In this document: piece by piece, positions 47,901 through 55,751 of the stretch
Layout: each line of letters begins with the position of its first letter
Numbering within the stretch: the first letter of the stretch is position 1
Assembly (NCBI GenBank): GCA_942493245.1
Contig: OW818685.1
Location: forward strand, 2,604,001 to 2,668,000
Direction of reading: 5' to 3'
Length of the DNA: 64,000 nucleotides
Source of the DNA: DAOPYU01 sp942493245
GTDB taxonomy: Bacteria; Sumerlaeota; Sumerlaeia; UBA8349
Made by a program: the position numbers and the translations under genes
Notes under the pieces: model-generated
Seen by the model: only the letters and a program-made list of their open reading frames with translations
The model's database searches: none
What the model was told of the DNA's origin: nothing

Positions 47901-50900
47901 GACAGTTTGGCCCAATTGAACGCAGGCGCCCCCTCCTGAGGATTTTTCTTGAAACCAAACACCAGACGATTGACCTGAATAGCCCCCGGATCAATCCTGA
48001 ACCCGATCAATTCGACCGCGGTCTGAGAGGTTTGCAACGAGAGACTCGAAATCTCCTGTCCCTTCACTGGATCCAGAATACTTCGGACATTGGGACGGGT
48101 CATTTGATAGGGAGTAAAACTTACATAGTCCGAGACCGGATCTCCCATCCCGCCCGGATTGCTCCAGTGCGCGGGCCCTGTCGAATCGCCCCACCAGTTG
48201 TTATAGGCCGACAGCCAGGCCGGACCCGTATTGCTCACGGCACGGAAAACATTTCCAATGAAACTGTTGTTCTCAATCAGAATCGTGCTGGGAACCTGTT
48301 CAAAATGCAGAGCGCAATAATTATTGGACACCACACAGTCTGTGACCGTCACACTTCCAAGCGTGTAGGAGTAAATCCCATAGAATTGTTTCGTCTCTTC
48401 GGGCTGCAAGCCACTTCCAAGATATGATTCCCTCAACTCCAGGGTGCTGGTGTCCACCCGGTCGTCGCCTACCGTCAGGACAGAAGTCCAACCGTTCGTC
48501 CCGCTCCCCGTCGCCCCCCCTTCATATCCCAGAAGGCGACACCCGGTGATATCCGCATGCCCCCCCGCAACCACTTGCAAAGCGCTGAGTTTTTTTGAGG
48601 ACTGAGTCGTAAAATTCGCTCGAAGCGTCGAACTGGTGGCCGTCAACGTGGCGCCCTTGATCACACACGGCGCATTCTCAAACGACACATCCAGATTTCG
48701 AATCGTCACATCGTGCGTCCACGTCCCCCCCCGCGCCAGAATCACCGGTTTCTCGTCCAAACTCGAAACAGAAGACTCCACCCCGACCAAATCCACGTTG
48801 GGTGAAAACTCGATCCCTCCTCCCATAAATCCAGCAAACGAGGTGTTCCGAACCGTCATCAGCGTATTGGAGGTGGGCATAATCCCATATTTGACCCGTT
48901 TTCCATTGGTGAAATCGCCGCGGAATTGACAGTTATCCACCAGGAGGCTGCCGCCATCCATATCCACCGCCGCATTGAGATAGTTCCAGTTCGCCCAGCT
49001 GGACCCCTGCTCCTGCGCGGTAATCGCACACCCCAGCAATTCCAAACGCCCCGTGTCGTCCACCACAAACCCGTCGAACGACTTTCCTTGCGAATAGGCG
49101 TTTGTCTGAACCACCACCGTACAACTGGTCAACCGCAGAGTCCCGCTCGACTGAACAACCGGCTTGAGCAGAAAGAGCGGGAGATTGGAAAGCGAGATAT
49201 CGGTCGTCTGCGTCCCCCCCTGACTCAATATCCCGTTATACTCATTCTCCACGAACGTCACCTGAGGACCGATCCCGCTCAGGTCGCTGTCGTGTTCCCA
49301 TCCGATCCCCGCGCGGAAGCCCGAAAACGAGGTGTTGCGCACCTCGACCGCCGAAAGCGTGACCGAGGTTGTCAGGACGCCGTACTTGGTGCGGCGGCCA
49401 TTCGTGGTATCGCACACGAACTGACAACCGTCCACCAGCAGGCTTCCCCCATCCATGTCAACCGCCGCATCCACCCAGGTCCAATTCGTCCAGAGGCTGC
49501 TTTTCTCGATTGTCTTGATCTGGCTTCCCACCAACTCCAACCGTCCGGTTCCCTCCACCACAAATCCATCCACCGGTACGTTGTTCTGGCTGGCATAGGT
49601 ATCCGCCAAGATCGTACAACTCGTTACTTTGAGCGTGCCGCTTGCCTGCCGGATAGCCCCCAGCAAATGCACGGACTGATTTTCGGCCAGAACATTCGCG
49701 CTTTGCGTCCCCCCATGACTCACGATACCGTCGTACTCATTGTCGCTGTAGGTCACACTCGGCTCAATGCCCGTCAGGTTGCTGTTGACCTCCCAGTTGA
49801 TCCCGGCCCGGAATCCGGAAATCGAGGTGTTGCGTATCTCCATCGTTGAATCAGAGCCGGTTATGAGGGCATATTTCGTGCGCCGCCCACCGGTGTTGTT
49901 ACTGACCATCTGACAATTCTCAACCAACAAACTGCCCCGGTTCATGTTGACCACCGCATCCCGCAGTTCCCAATTGCCCCACAAACTGCTTTGCTCGAAT
50001 GCGGTCACCGCGCAATTGCGCAGTTCCAACCGGCCGCCATCCACCACAAACCCATCCACAGGGGTTTCTCCCACAGACTGGGCATCCGTATCCACCCGGA
50101 CGGTACAGGCATTCAACAAAAGTGTCCCCGCAATCTGACTCAGCGACATGGTCTGTACCCGCACCGGGAAAGAATCAATCCGGGCGTCCAGATGCTGACT
50201 CCCTCCAAGGCACAGCGCGCCCTCGCCATTCTCGACCGCAGACCCCGCCTCGATCGTCAAACCCGCTCCCGCAATCCACCGGACAGCCGCTCGAAAATCA
50301 GAGAACAAACAACCGGATCGAATCGAGACAAAGGCGTCTGAATTGGCGCGAACGCCATAAGTCGTCCGATACCCGAAAGCCACGTTATCGGTGTCAAAAT
50401 CGCAATCCGTCAGACTCAAACGGGAACCGGAGTCGGCCTCAATCACCGCAGAATATTGATCCCAGGATGTGGCCCAGCTCGAACTCATCTCATGGCCGAC
50501 AAAAAGACACTGTGTGAAAGTCGAAACACTGTCCGTGTTCAGTTGAATCAGATTCTTCTGGGTGTCGTCAGACTTGGCGTTCGTCTCCCCCCAGAAAACA
50601 GCCCCCTCCGCTTCCAGAGATCCCCCATTCGCCAGAAGCCCCCCATCGGTTTTCAACTCGACCAACACCCCCGGACGAATCGTCAATTTCGACCCGCCTG
50701 TGATCGTAACCGTGCCGCTGACATGGTACGTCGTGGTCGTCGAGTCCCAAACCGTATCGCTTTCAATATCCTGATCGACAAGAATTCCCCCATCGTTGTC
50801 TATCTGAGTCGCGGTGAAAGTTGTCTGCGCAAACGTCTCGGTCCCCGGAACCGCGACTTTCTGCCGAATAGCGAAAACCGTTTGCCCATTGGTCGTCTCT

Positions 50901-51304
50901 CCGTCGTTACCGGCAGTGAGCTTGACCACAACCGGGGTTTGCCAGTTGGTCGTCGAAAAACTGAAAGATCCCCCGCTCGAAACGATCACATTGGGATTTC
51001 CGGATATCCGCACCACTTCTCCCTGAACAGTTCCCGCCGGAGCAGCCGAAAGTGAAACCTTCATGTTGATGTTACTGCTCTCCGGCACAAAAACATGGCG
51101 GGGCGTAAAAACAAAAGTCGGAGACGTCGTGTCTGCGGCAACAGCGACTCCAACAGAAGTGCCCTCCTGGCTCGCATCGAGACTGACGGCAACATCCGGC
51201 GCCAATCCCCCTTCATCGGCGAAACTGCTCGGATGGGACACCAGAGCAAACATCGCCAAAACAAAAATCAGAACCTGCGAGGGAACACCCAGAGGTTTCA
51301 ACAT
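38939..51304 (-). CDS. Giant secreted multidomain protein (beta-helix, WD40-like, InlB-like, FN3, novel C-terminal module)
   Basis: 4121 residues in one open frame. Signal peptide (VLIFVLAMFALVSH). Approximate order: Calx-beta-like 45-155; parallel beta-helix 155-1075 with three 160-residue near-repeats (from about 385, 545 and 713) and a divergent fourth, ending with YNNWWGDSTGPAHW. Three beta modules carry acidic loops (DTNGNGDIDPGE about 1141, DDNLNGRADPEE about 1318, DTDEDGK about 1491). WD40-like propeller 1 spans about 1595-2280, two Big_2-like domains 2285-2480, propeller 2 2484-3150. Then a Big_2-like and a PEGA-like domain, four InlB-type repeats (3338-3640; FFKGWSGDV), FN3 (3640-3735) and the shared C-terminal module (3741-4121). 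AAGGAG lies 10 nt upstream of the ATG. No LPxTG, PEP-CTERM or autotransporter end was recognised. Confidence 0.85.
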   Translation of the reverse strand: MLKPLGVPSQVLIFVLAMFALVSHPSSFADEGGLAPDVAVSLDASQEGTSVGVAVAADTTSPTFVFTPRHVFVPESSNINMKVSLSAAPAGTVQGEVVRISGNPNVIVSSGGSFSFSTTNWQTPVVVKLTAGNDGETTNGQTVFAIRQKVAVPGTETFAQTTFTATQIDNDGGILVDQDIESDTVWDSTTTTYHVSGTVTITGGSKLTIRPGVLVELKTDGGLLANGGSLEAEGAVFWGETNAKSDDTQKNLIQLNTDSVSTFTQCLFVGHEMSSSWATSWDQYSAVIEADSGSRLSLTDCDFDTDNVAFGYRTTYGVRANSDAFVSIRSGCLFSDFRAAVRWIAGAGLTIEAGSAVENGEGALCLGGSQHLDARIDSFPVRVQTMSLSQIAGTLLLNACTVRVDTDAQSVGETPVDGFVVDGGRLELRNCAVTAFEQSSLWGNWELRDAVVNMNRGSLLVENCQMVSNNTGGRRTKYALITGSDSTMEIRNTSISGFRAGINWEVNSNLTGIEPSVTYSDNEYDGIVSHGGTQSANVLAENQSVHLLGAIRQASGTLKVTSCTILADTYASQNNVPVDGFVVEGTGRLELVGSQIKTIEKSSLWTNWTWVDAAVDMDGGSLLVDGCQFVCDTTNGRRTKYGVLTTSVTLSAVEVRNTSFSGFRAGIGWEHDSDLSGIGPQVTFVENEYNGILSQGGTQTTDISLSNLPLFLLKPVVQSSGTLRLTSCTVVVQTNAYSQGKSFDGFVVDDTGRLELLGCAITAQEQGSSWANWNYLNAAVDMDGGSLLVDNCQFRGDFTNGKRVKYGIMPTSNTLMTVRNTSFAGFMGGGIEFSPNVDLVGVESSVSSLDEKPVILARGGTWTHDVTIRNLDVSFENAPCVIKGATLTATSSTLRANFTTQSSKKLSALQVVAGGHADITGCRLLGYEGGATGSGTNGWTSVLTVGDDRVDTSTLELRESYLGSGLQPEETKQFYGIYSYTLGSVTVTDCVVSNNYCALHFEQVPSTILIENNSFIGNVFRAVSNTGPAWLSAYNNWWGDSTGPAHWSNPGGMGDPVSDYVSFTPYQMTRPNVRSILDPVKGQEISSLSLQTSQTAVELIGFRIDPGAIQVNRLVFGFKKNPQEGAPAFNWAKLSNFRLVEDTNGNGDIDPGESLIVADSCTRIEKPDGLEIRFNTQFMSQVDAEKGYILLADVVGLVLDDAFLVYFQGNESFLASGLFVSQVTPVFHYFPKAKGVLSNPPYGQFEDNWTEMATQTSVSLFGFSLKSSGAIADKIIFNIEVPSLTSLESQPWTPEDGARLMPENFEKFIIVRDDNLNGRADPEEKTRLTDPDVYWDWVRGSGFDELYDESGYLHEDDIHGHGIRKLGGGIVFTGTFPADGTYILVGSFRFLGGDEILNISLTPENLEVAPVLPISGHVDEVLHTVELPMVLGASPQWFPDVLKTAEPTPNIILAGFRFQPAGRDVSALRLDLSNMIGVEPGDIANAVLYHDTDEDGKLGAFDTSMANGVIELSNEAGETNTTGTIRFNHVFRTDGDYLITVDWVEPQPGDEFMAALHADGVTVESGHRVISDLPWSRWTVPGGAITDGHLASPKWELSYRSPGGRMCSAQFNAAGDKVIFGYDTGSAWVFDAKSNTPLLMLADLTDQVRYAGFSADDKYVIAVTRDGVLNFYDLSNGMRSAIFFSDMDITAAEPSPDLKHLLVISQDQAILLDIETQRPIWKFAPSGVQVMTITFSPNGEYVLLGASDRFAYLLDRQTGAEIRRYTGHSDKVTAVQFTGDGSRFITASSTYDRGTVNLWNVNSTIPLRTVSTDDQAVQGAAVSYDGSRIALVTASLTPTGVDRARKFISPTRVVFDPIQGADFPNWGLYQAYDPFIRLFIYDVTESVEEIQAIPLPTDDNLSRIFQYKTKGFEHWNKYLGSVCFDRQGERVLVTSYDYNEKAANLGYPDNKQLIESADNACFSLKDGSFLQSWGVDGRFQDEDIVYWKTVDFRPRMTSDGSRIFCGTEHGLTLLPREMGQPIHNTAFLNQMQGFDNSQVGSHAFYMRDMEDPNKPEIYLTDEMDIAIASGDGGFAHLLSKPWGHPSWKTRGDYNKLSVSPNGVFGAAGDFLFSMQTGTLYSNFATANIEYRSGFNRIGDFWGFVMESPGSAIRTMRTTDTLATLYNIVHTTDVPANPFKMLYHRDGRTVAAVFETLGVKFYDMPTHTPGVFCAFNGSINDAALSEDGSFLLIAGGNTVRLYDTRTGMILRSFYPQHANVRDAKALSVQFARNDNEIMIGWSFNYIEIFERVKPQSLEMTPVERSLLPGQSQAYRFQMTLEDATVLDVTPQAGTESTTFSVQVIPSDKATIRDNVVTVAEGATGDFTILAVYRETGLWLEAQAHVTIAESQIQQLDVNPEIYRMGAGAFRPFFYTARYSDGYQEDVTDQVTLSTSATQYLTIVDNQVKVNSGTPSGNYPVTGVYSNGETTLTATSVVNTVVQGTAWDRFAVTGGGDGLSSAYSPDKTRLALGFGSGGVSLYNVGAVPSEYALQQTFVAHTGAVRATAFSSDTQLVTVGEDGTLKVWNLADLTTPSLTYQHQAPITCAAAVTTYMAFGDVLGNVGVYDITNKKLLWTKPTSNSPLRSIAVDNTSVVCGGEDGAIHLLARKDGAMDAALNQKINQNAGHTATVVGVGLATLANSSNVSYAAIYSVSQDKTAKILKRADAALMQTYSLPEIPTAAMMVSQSLYVATKNPPVLWVYDNKAGALAKMLEIGPETGEIAKLLMDPAAKYFLAGRRSSLSQNSLNFGVSTRQLSLYNDPYTPSGSFQFWEANRGQYRDSAAHSYPLVAARMVGNNQLFTQCEKRTFKWNFDLNQQVTGNQRILESAYFSEPVYSGLDSTTDGRLLALRLTDRIYLYDAVQDQMVNTLSLASDRGPFSISPEGNYLATADSRTQLWDVNSLSLIREDERPASGVDFQTNSSLAGVITLEKKLCLWNSAGEVTAESETQHFPLKVLANVNGSSCLVLSYSVEGLSVLNRYTYYIEVFDSSSQTLNDPQKLRPMPIGSPVPLFTTPWGFEEEYLIEEWAFAVSNDDTAVLVGPGGEKAVRLPAGLRSIRLYENGSFAMQREFYPAYGPSQLITGAAGAAFSQDNSIIAVVWRDGYAELYRRQPPSALEIGLRSRAPQAPEVYGDDLDVFVGNTYDLRARLRYTNLEKMDVSGDTAFSITPAEKGTISNGVLTISNDCKLGDTIVLKGEFLDSTRTITTSSTLHVDVPTGTLAVMLQPPDAVAAGAQWRLTTETSGTWHNSGTSVTLQTGVYTLEFKEIEGWTKPAAQQVTILQDRLQTVSPLYIEYGHYALSVLTAGEGRGSVSVAPFELNYEEGAQVLLVATASTSSTFTGWSGDVPEDQIHSTVLTLLMNSNKVVIANFDVARYGLNVKVTGDGSVTKTPDLGTYEYGSTVTLTAVPNNGLFFKGWSGDVQAGQETSPTLVVLMDTTKTLTATFGASNKNTLTVNTTGQGSVTKNPDKTDFDPAEQVTLTAVPDSGWVFKRWTGNVPVGQETANPLSLTVSQDNMVLEAVFEEIKYPLTVQKSGDGQGVVIKNPDQTLFSVNAQVQLLAQPQTGSFFSGWLGDVPEGQQLSNPLTLTMDAAKSVTAVFSLRLAAPTGVAATQNKSTYLVTVTWKEVATATHYRVMRADASSPVGGPVTPWIPDLVYYDDTVEPGRSYTYWVVAAKDDQGREEGLESNRVSGSASLETPVVATYKVTALNCAFGSSETTGGLKFTGATLKSSVKIDLFKKTVPATVPANVKYLVNQGVLPVIEVEGDLKLLQTAAPVQLVKVSGYAKSVAVKAGARRIETGKSSSISIAALKDARKAPLPEFSRTEIETQTTDTLTSLSVQASGVVIESLHARQPVKILKASTKAYRDVDKVKTVSLGGIGSLRLLESDVMAGKNADRVLYNTDLIVAPSVKTLQSVGGSILSDGILTQLTKVSVSTAIYTVGAVNQTFQGNLRSTLILSPSNIASLGAVSKKVGVAYIGGQIGYPDQPGQMDVWAKSAITKIVGDTGVSGRFVAGYTSSDSGNAADYSGAIKLIQTKTGYKVEGEADLSAAAAALLKIKPVVPPTSQFAIHTSADQESAR

Positions 51305-51595
51305 AACCCGCCTTCTCCTTTCGGATCCACCCCCCTATCGAATGGAATCCGCATTCTTGACAGATTTTCAACACACATGAAAAAGATACACTGATGTTAT
51401 TCTGAAACGACGCACTCATGAAATTATCCAAGTGCAATCAGGTGAGTATTTTACCTAAAAACCCCAACCATTTCAACTGCAAATCAGCCCGAGAGGCGTA
51501 TAAAACGACGCGGGAACCGTGGAAGTCCCCACGCAACAACATCCCATGTAGTCGCCATCGCAAGATACGAAAAGACCGACGCATCAGGAAATCGT

Positions 51596-53905
51596 TCAGG
51601 AAGAACCTGCGGACTTGTTGGAAACCGGGAAACGAACCGGCAGAAGGTGTTGAAGCCGTTGGCGCAAACCACTGTGCCGCTCTGAAAGATCGGCATTCTT
51701 GACCGCCAGGAACATCGCTTTCTTCGTACCCACACACACCACCAGCCGCTTTCCACGCGTTACGGCCGTATAGAGCAGGTTGCGCTTGAGCATGATGTAA
51801 TGCTGGGTGTGAACCGGCAGCACCACAACCGGATATTCACTTCCCTGACTCTTGTGAACCGTGATGGCGTAGCTCAGGGTCAGTTCATCCAGATCCGAAA
51901 AAGGATACTCCACGATCCGGCGGTCGAATTGAACCCGAACCCAATGATCCACTCGGTCTATGGTATGAATAATGCCAATATCGCCGTTAAAAACGTCTTT
52001 GTCGTAATCGTTCTCGGTCTGCATCACCTTGTCACCGACCTTGAACGTCATGTCACCGCGGGTAAGCGAACGCGGGTCGCGGTTCAAAGCCTGCTGAAGT
52101 TGCGCATTCAGGTTTCCCGCCCCCAGCAGTCCCCGGTGCATGGGAGTGATGACTTGAATGTCGCGAACCGCATCCACTCCGTAGTTTTGGGGAATCCGCT
52201 CGCACACCAGTTGCCGGATGGTCTCGATGGCTTCTTCGGGCGACTCGCGCTGGACGAAAAAGAAGTCCGGTTTACGCCCCTTTCCCTCATCCGGCGGCGC
52301 CAACAGCGGAAATTCTCCCTGGTTGATGCGGTGCGCATTGAGAACAATCAAACTCTGGCGGGCCTGGCGAAAAATCGTGTCGAGACGCACTACCGGCATC
52401 GTGCCCGAGTCAATCAGGTCCCGCAACACGTTCCCCGCCCCGACAGAGGGCAGCTGGTCCACATCCCCCACCAGCAACAGAGACGTGGTCGGCGAAAGCG
52501 CCTTCAACAACTGATGCGTCAGCGTCACATCCAGCATGGACGCCTCGTCCACAATCACATAATCGGCCCGCAACGGGTTCGATTCATTGTACGCAAAAAT
52601 CCCTTTCCGTGGGTCCCACTTGAGCAACCGGTGCAGGGTGGCCGCTTCCCGGTGCGTGGTTTCCGATAACCGTTTGGCCGCCCGACCGGTGGGAGCGGCC
52701 AGTTCCAAGGTCACACGATTGCGCGCCAGCGCCTCAATGATGGTCCGAACGGTCGTAGTCTTCCCTGTCCCCGGCCCCCCGGTGAGCACCAGCATCCCCC
52801 CCCGCAGGGCCAGTCGGACCGCCTCGATCTGCTTTCCCGCCAGTTCGATGCGACTTTCCCGCTGCAGAATGGCCAACTCGGCTTCCACATCGAAATTGGG
52901 CAACACCTTGCCAGTCTGGCACAGGGTGGCCACATGGGCCGCCACCCCGGTTTCCGCATAGTGCAACCCGCGCAAATAGACCGCCTTGTCCCCCTCGGGC
53001 AGCTTTTCGGCAATGACCAGCGGCCCCTTGGAACTCATTTCCGGCTTGCAAAGTTCGGAAGTGGCCTGCCGTATTTTAGCAGGATCCTCTATTCCCAGGA
53101 TTTCCAGAGCTTGAACCGACAACTCATCGAAGGGGAAAAACGTGTGGCCGTCCCCCGCCGCCTCCCGCAAGAGGTGCAGAACCCCGGCTTGGATACGCTC
53201 AGGCGCGTCGTGCGCCATCCCCGCATTGCGCGCAATCTTGTCCGCGCTCTTGAACCCGATCCCCCGAATGTCAATGGCCAGCCGGTAGGGATTCCTGGTC
53301 AGAACCCCCACGGCATCCGAACCGTAAATCTTGTAAATCTTGGTCGCCCAGGTGGAAGAAATGCCATAGGACTGAAGAAACTGCATGATGTCGGCGACAT
53401 CGCGGTGTTCTTTCCAGCTCGACACGATCCGCTCGAACCGCTTGGGACCGATCCCCTCCACTTCGAGGAGACGCTCGGGTTCCCGGTCAATGATTTCCAG
53501 CGTCTTTTCGGCAAACTGCCCGACAATACGCCCCGCGTACTCTTTGCCGATCCCCGCGATCAGACCCGACCCCAGGAATGCCCGAATCCCCTCGACCGAC
53601 GAAGGGGGAATGGGACGAAATTCCTGAATGGCAAACTGAATCCCGAACTTCGGATTGGTCACCCACTCCCCGGTCACTTCGAGGCTGGCGCCTGCCTCGA
53701 CCCCGGGCAGGGAACCGGTCAGAACGACTTCTTCCTTCGCTTTCAGTCCCCCTCCCGCCGTCTCGGCCACAAAACGCGCAATCGCAAACCCCTCCTCGTT
53801 CTGGTACGTGAAACGCTCAATTATTCCACGCAGGGTTTGAAGCCCTGGCGGGACAGGACCGAACGGTTGCGGGGGGCTCTGGCGGGGAAAAGGTTGACGA
53901 CCCAT
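51596..53905 (-). CDS. recD2: RecD2/TraA-family DNA helicase
   Basis: A 769-residue 5'-3' superfamily 1B helicase of the RecD2 type, which acts without RecBC. The N-terminal OB-like region (GIIERFTYQNEEGFAIARFVAE) precedes tandem helix-hairpin-helix motifs (IAGIGKEYAGRIV, VEGIGPKRFERIV). The motor has Walker A LTGGPGTGKTTTVRT, motif Ia LAAPTGRAAKRL, Walker B VIVDEASMLDV, motif III LLLVGDVDQLPSVGAG and the C-terminal ITVHKSQGSEYPVV with YTAVTRGKRLV. ATG 53905 (MGRQPFPRQS) is chosen because domain homology starts just after it; no clear ribosome site is seen and the frame extends to 54070. It is divergent from prfB. Confidence 0.88.
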   Translation of the reverse strand: MGRQPFPRQSPPQPFGPVPPGLQTLRGIIERFTYQNEEGFAIARFVAETAGGGLKAKEEVVLTGSLPGVEAGASLEVTGEWVTNPKFGIQFAIQEFRPIPPSSVEGIRAFLGSGLIAGIGKEYAGRIVGQFAEKTLEIIDREPERLLEVEGIGPKRFERIVSSWKEHRDVADIMQFLQSYGISSTWATKIYKIYGSDAVGVLTRNPYRLAIDIRGIGFKSADKIARNAGMAHDAPERIQAGVLHLLREAAGDGHTFFPFDELSVQALEILGIEDPAKIRQATSELCKPEMSSKGPLVIAEKLPEGDKAVYLRGLHYAETGVAAHVATLCQTGKVLPNFDVEAELAILQRESRIELAGKQIEAVRLALRGGMLVLTGGPGTGKTTTVRTIIEALARNRVTLELAAPTGRAAKRLSETTHREAATLHRLLKWDPRKGIFAYNESNPLRADYVIVDEASMLDVTLTHQLLKALSPTTSLLLVGDVDQLPSVGAGNVLRDLIDSGTMPVVRLDTIFRQARQSLIVLNAHRINQGEFPLLAPPDEGKGRKPDFFFVQRESPEEAIETIRQLVCERIPQNYGVDAVRDIQVITPMHRGLLGAGNLNAQLQQALNRDPRSLTRGDMTFKVGDKVMQTENDYDKDVFNGDIGIIHTIDRVDHWVRVQFDRRIVEYPFSDLDELTLSYAITVHKSQGSEYPVVVLPVHTQHYIMLKRNLLYTAVTRGKRLVVCVGTKKAMFLAVKNADLSERHSGLRQRLQHLLPVRFPVSNKSAGSS

Positions 53906-54091
53906 AACAACCGGTAATATAGGGTTGAACGGCCCGCACCGCAATGAGAAAGCGACGGTTATGCCGTCTCGAACAACCGTGTGCGCAAGAATCGAAGCGC
54001 CGATGCGGCACACAGGGCTTGCGCATTGTCCTGAAATGAGATAAAAAGCCTCTGTGTGCAAGATGCGCACCGTAAAAAGGAGAACAAAGCA

Positions 54092-55211
54092 ATGGCTATT
54101 TTACAGGATGTACAGCGAGATATCGCTACGCTCCGGGCGCGCGTCGACGAAGCCCGGCAGTATCTTTGACTTGGAACACAAAAAACAGCAGATCGTCGAA
54201 CTCGACGCCAAAAGCCAGGCGCCGGATTTCTGGAGCAGCCAGGAAACCGCGCAGGAAACCTTGAAACAAATCAAGCAGATCCGCCTTCAGGTCGAGCCGT
54301 GGGAAACGGCGATTCAGGAAATCGGCGACCTGGAAGAATTGCTCGAACTGCTCCAACTCGAAGAAGACCAGCAAACCCTCGACGAAGTGGCGCAAAACGC
54401 CCTGGACATGGTCAAACGCTTGGACATGCTCGAGTTGCAGGCCATGCTGAGCGAGGAAACCGATCCGAACAACTGCTACCTCCATATCCACGCCGGAGCG
54501 GGGGGAACGGAGTCCTGCGATTGGGCTTCCATGCTGATGCGTATGTACTTGCGCTGGTGTGAAGAACACCGGTTCAAGGTCGAAGAAATTGAATGCATGC
54601 CCGGCGACGAAGCGGGTATCAAGAGCGCCACGCTCTATATCAAAGGCGATTACGCGTTCGGGTACCTGAAAGCCGAAATCGGGGTCCACCGTCTGGTGCG
54701 GATCTCCCCTTTCGACGCCAACGCCCGGCGCCACACGTCTTTCGCGTCCGTCTTCGCCACGCCGGAAATTGACGACTCGATCGAAATCGAGATAAAAGAA
54801 GAAGACCTGAAGATAGACACCTACCGGTCGAGCGGTGCGGGCGGACAGCACGTCAACAAAACCGACTCGGCCGTGCGTCTGACCCACCTTCCGACCGGAA
54901 TCGTCGCTTCCTGTCAGAACGAGCGTTCCCAGCACAAGAACAAAGCGATGGCCCTGAAAATCCTGAAAGCGCGTATCTATCAGGCTGAAATGGAAAAACG
55001 CCGTCAGGAATTGGCCGTGCAGGAAAGCAACAAACTCGACATCGGGTGGGGCAGTCAGATTCGTTCCTATGTGTTCCAACCCTATCAGATGGTCAAGGAC
55101 GTGCGGACCGGGCACGAAGTCGGCAACATCCAGGCGGTGATGGACGGTGGCCTTGACCCGTTCATCGAGTCGTATCTGCGCTACTACGCAAAACTCCGGT
55201 CGGGGCGGTAA
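54092..55211 (+). CDS. prfB: Peptide chain release factor 2, with programmed +1 frameshift
   Basis: RF2 recognises UGA and UAA stop codons and triggers peptide release. Translation starts at ATG 54092 behind AAAAGGAG. The first frame meets TGA at 54167-54169 as codon 26, in TAT CTT TGA C, the classic autoregulatory site: +1 slippage at CTT reads on as GAC TTG GAA into the main frame, giving 372 residues. The tripeptide region ISPFDANARR (SPF) and the catalytic GGQ in SSGAGGQHVNKTDS are intact. The Shine-Dalgarno-like stimulator normally just before the CTT is weak here (CCGGCAG). Low RF2 is expected to favour the shift, as in other bacteria. Confidence 0.95.
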
Positions 55212-55250
55212 CCTGTTTTCCAGAACTTCTGGATAAAGGGGGCAAACGCT

Positions 55251-55751
55251 GTGGACGCCATTTTCAACCGTCGAAGCATTCGAAAATACACCGCCGAACC
55301 GGTGACCGATCCGGAACTCGAGGCGTTGTTGCGCGCGGCGCTGAGCGCGCCCTCGGCGGGGAATTGCCGCCCGTGGGAACTCATCGTCGTGCGCGACCGC
55401 GCGACCCTCAACGCCATTGCTGACTTTCATCCCTATGCGGCCATGCTGCGTCAGGCGCCTCTGGCCCTTTGTGTCTGTGGGTGTCTGGACCGCCAGCGCG
55501 GCGAGGGGTACTGGGTTCTGGACTGTTCCGCCGCCACGGAAAATATCCTGATCGAAGCGCAGGCGCTGGGCCTTGGCGCCGTCTGGCTCGGTATCTACCC
55601 GCGTCCCGAACGGGTCGAGAAACTCACTGAGATTCTGGCCCTCCCCGAAGGCGTCCAGCCCCTCTCCGTCGTGGCCATCGGACACCCGGCCGAGGTCAAG
55701 GAAGCCCCCGACCGACTCGACTACCGGTTCGTGCATTATGAACACTGGTGA
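55251..55751 (+). CDS. Nitroreductase-family flavoprotein
   Basis: A 166-residue FMN-dependent oxidoreductase. The N-terminus AIFNRRSIRKYTAEPVTD carries the FMN-phosphate Arg-Arg-Ser motif, followed by LSAPSAGNCRPWELIVV, the catalytic-site region YWVLDCSAATENILIEAQ and LGAVWLGIYPRPERV. The C-terminus RLDYRFVHYEHW is typical of the family. The start is GTG 55251, with AAAGGGGG 8 nt upstream. It is followed in an overlapping arrangement by the phosphatase-like gene, whose ATG at 55738 lies inside its last codons. The physiological electron acceptor is unknown. Confidence 0.88.
   Translation: MDAIFNRRSIRKYTAEPVTDPELEALLRAALSAPSAGNCRPWELIVVRDRATLNAIADFHPYAAMLRQAPLALCVCGCLDRQRGEGYWVLDCSAATENILIEAQALGLGAVWLGIYPRPERVEKLTEILALPEGVQPLSVVAIGHPAEVKEAPDRLDYRFVHYEHW

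Noticed and set aside
54054..54167. prfB starting at 54054 in the main frame
   Set aside because: That frame gives an N-terminus unlike RF2 and has no ribosome site. ATG 54092 with the +1 shift gives the normal RF2 N-terminus.
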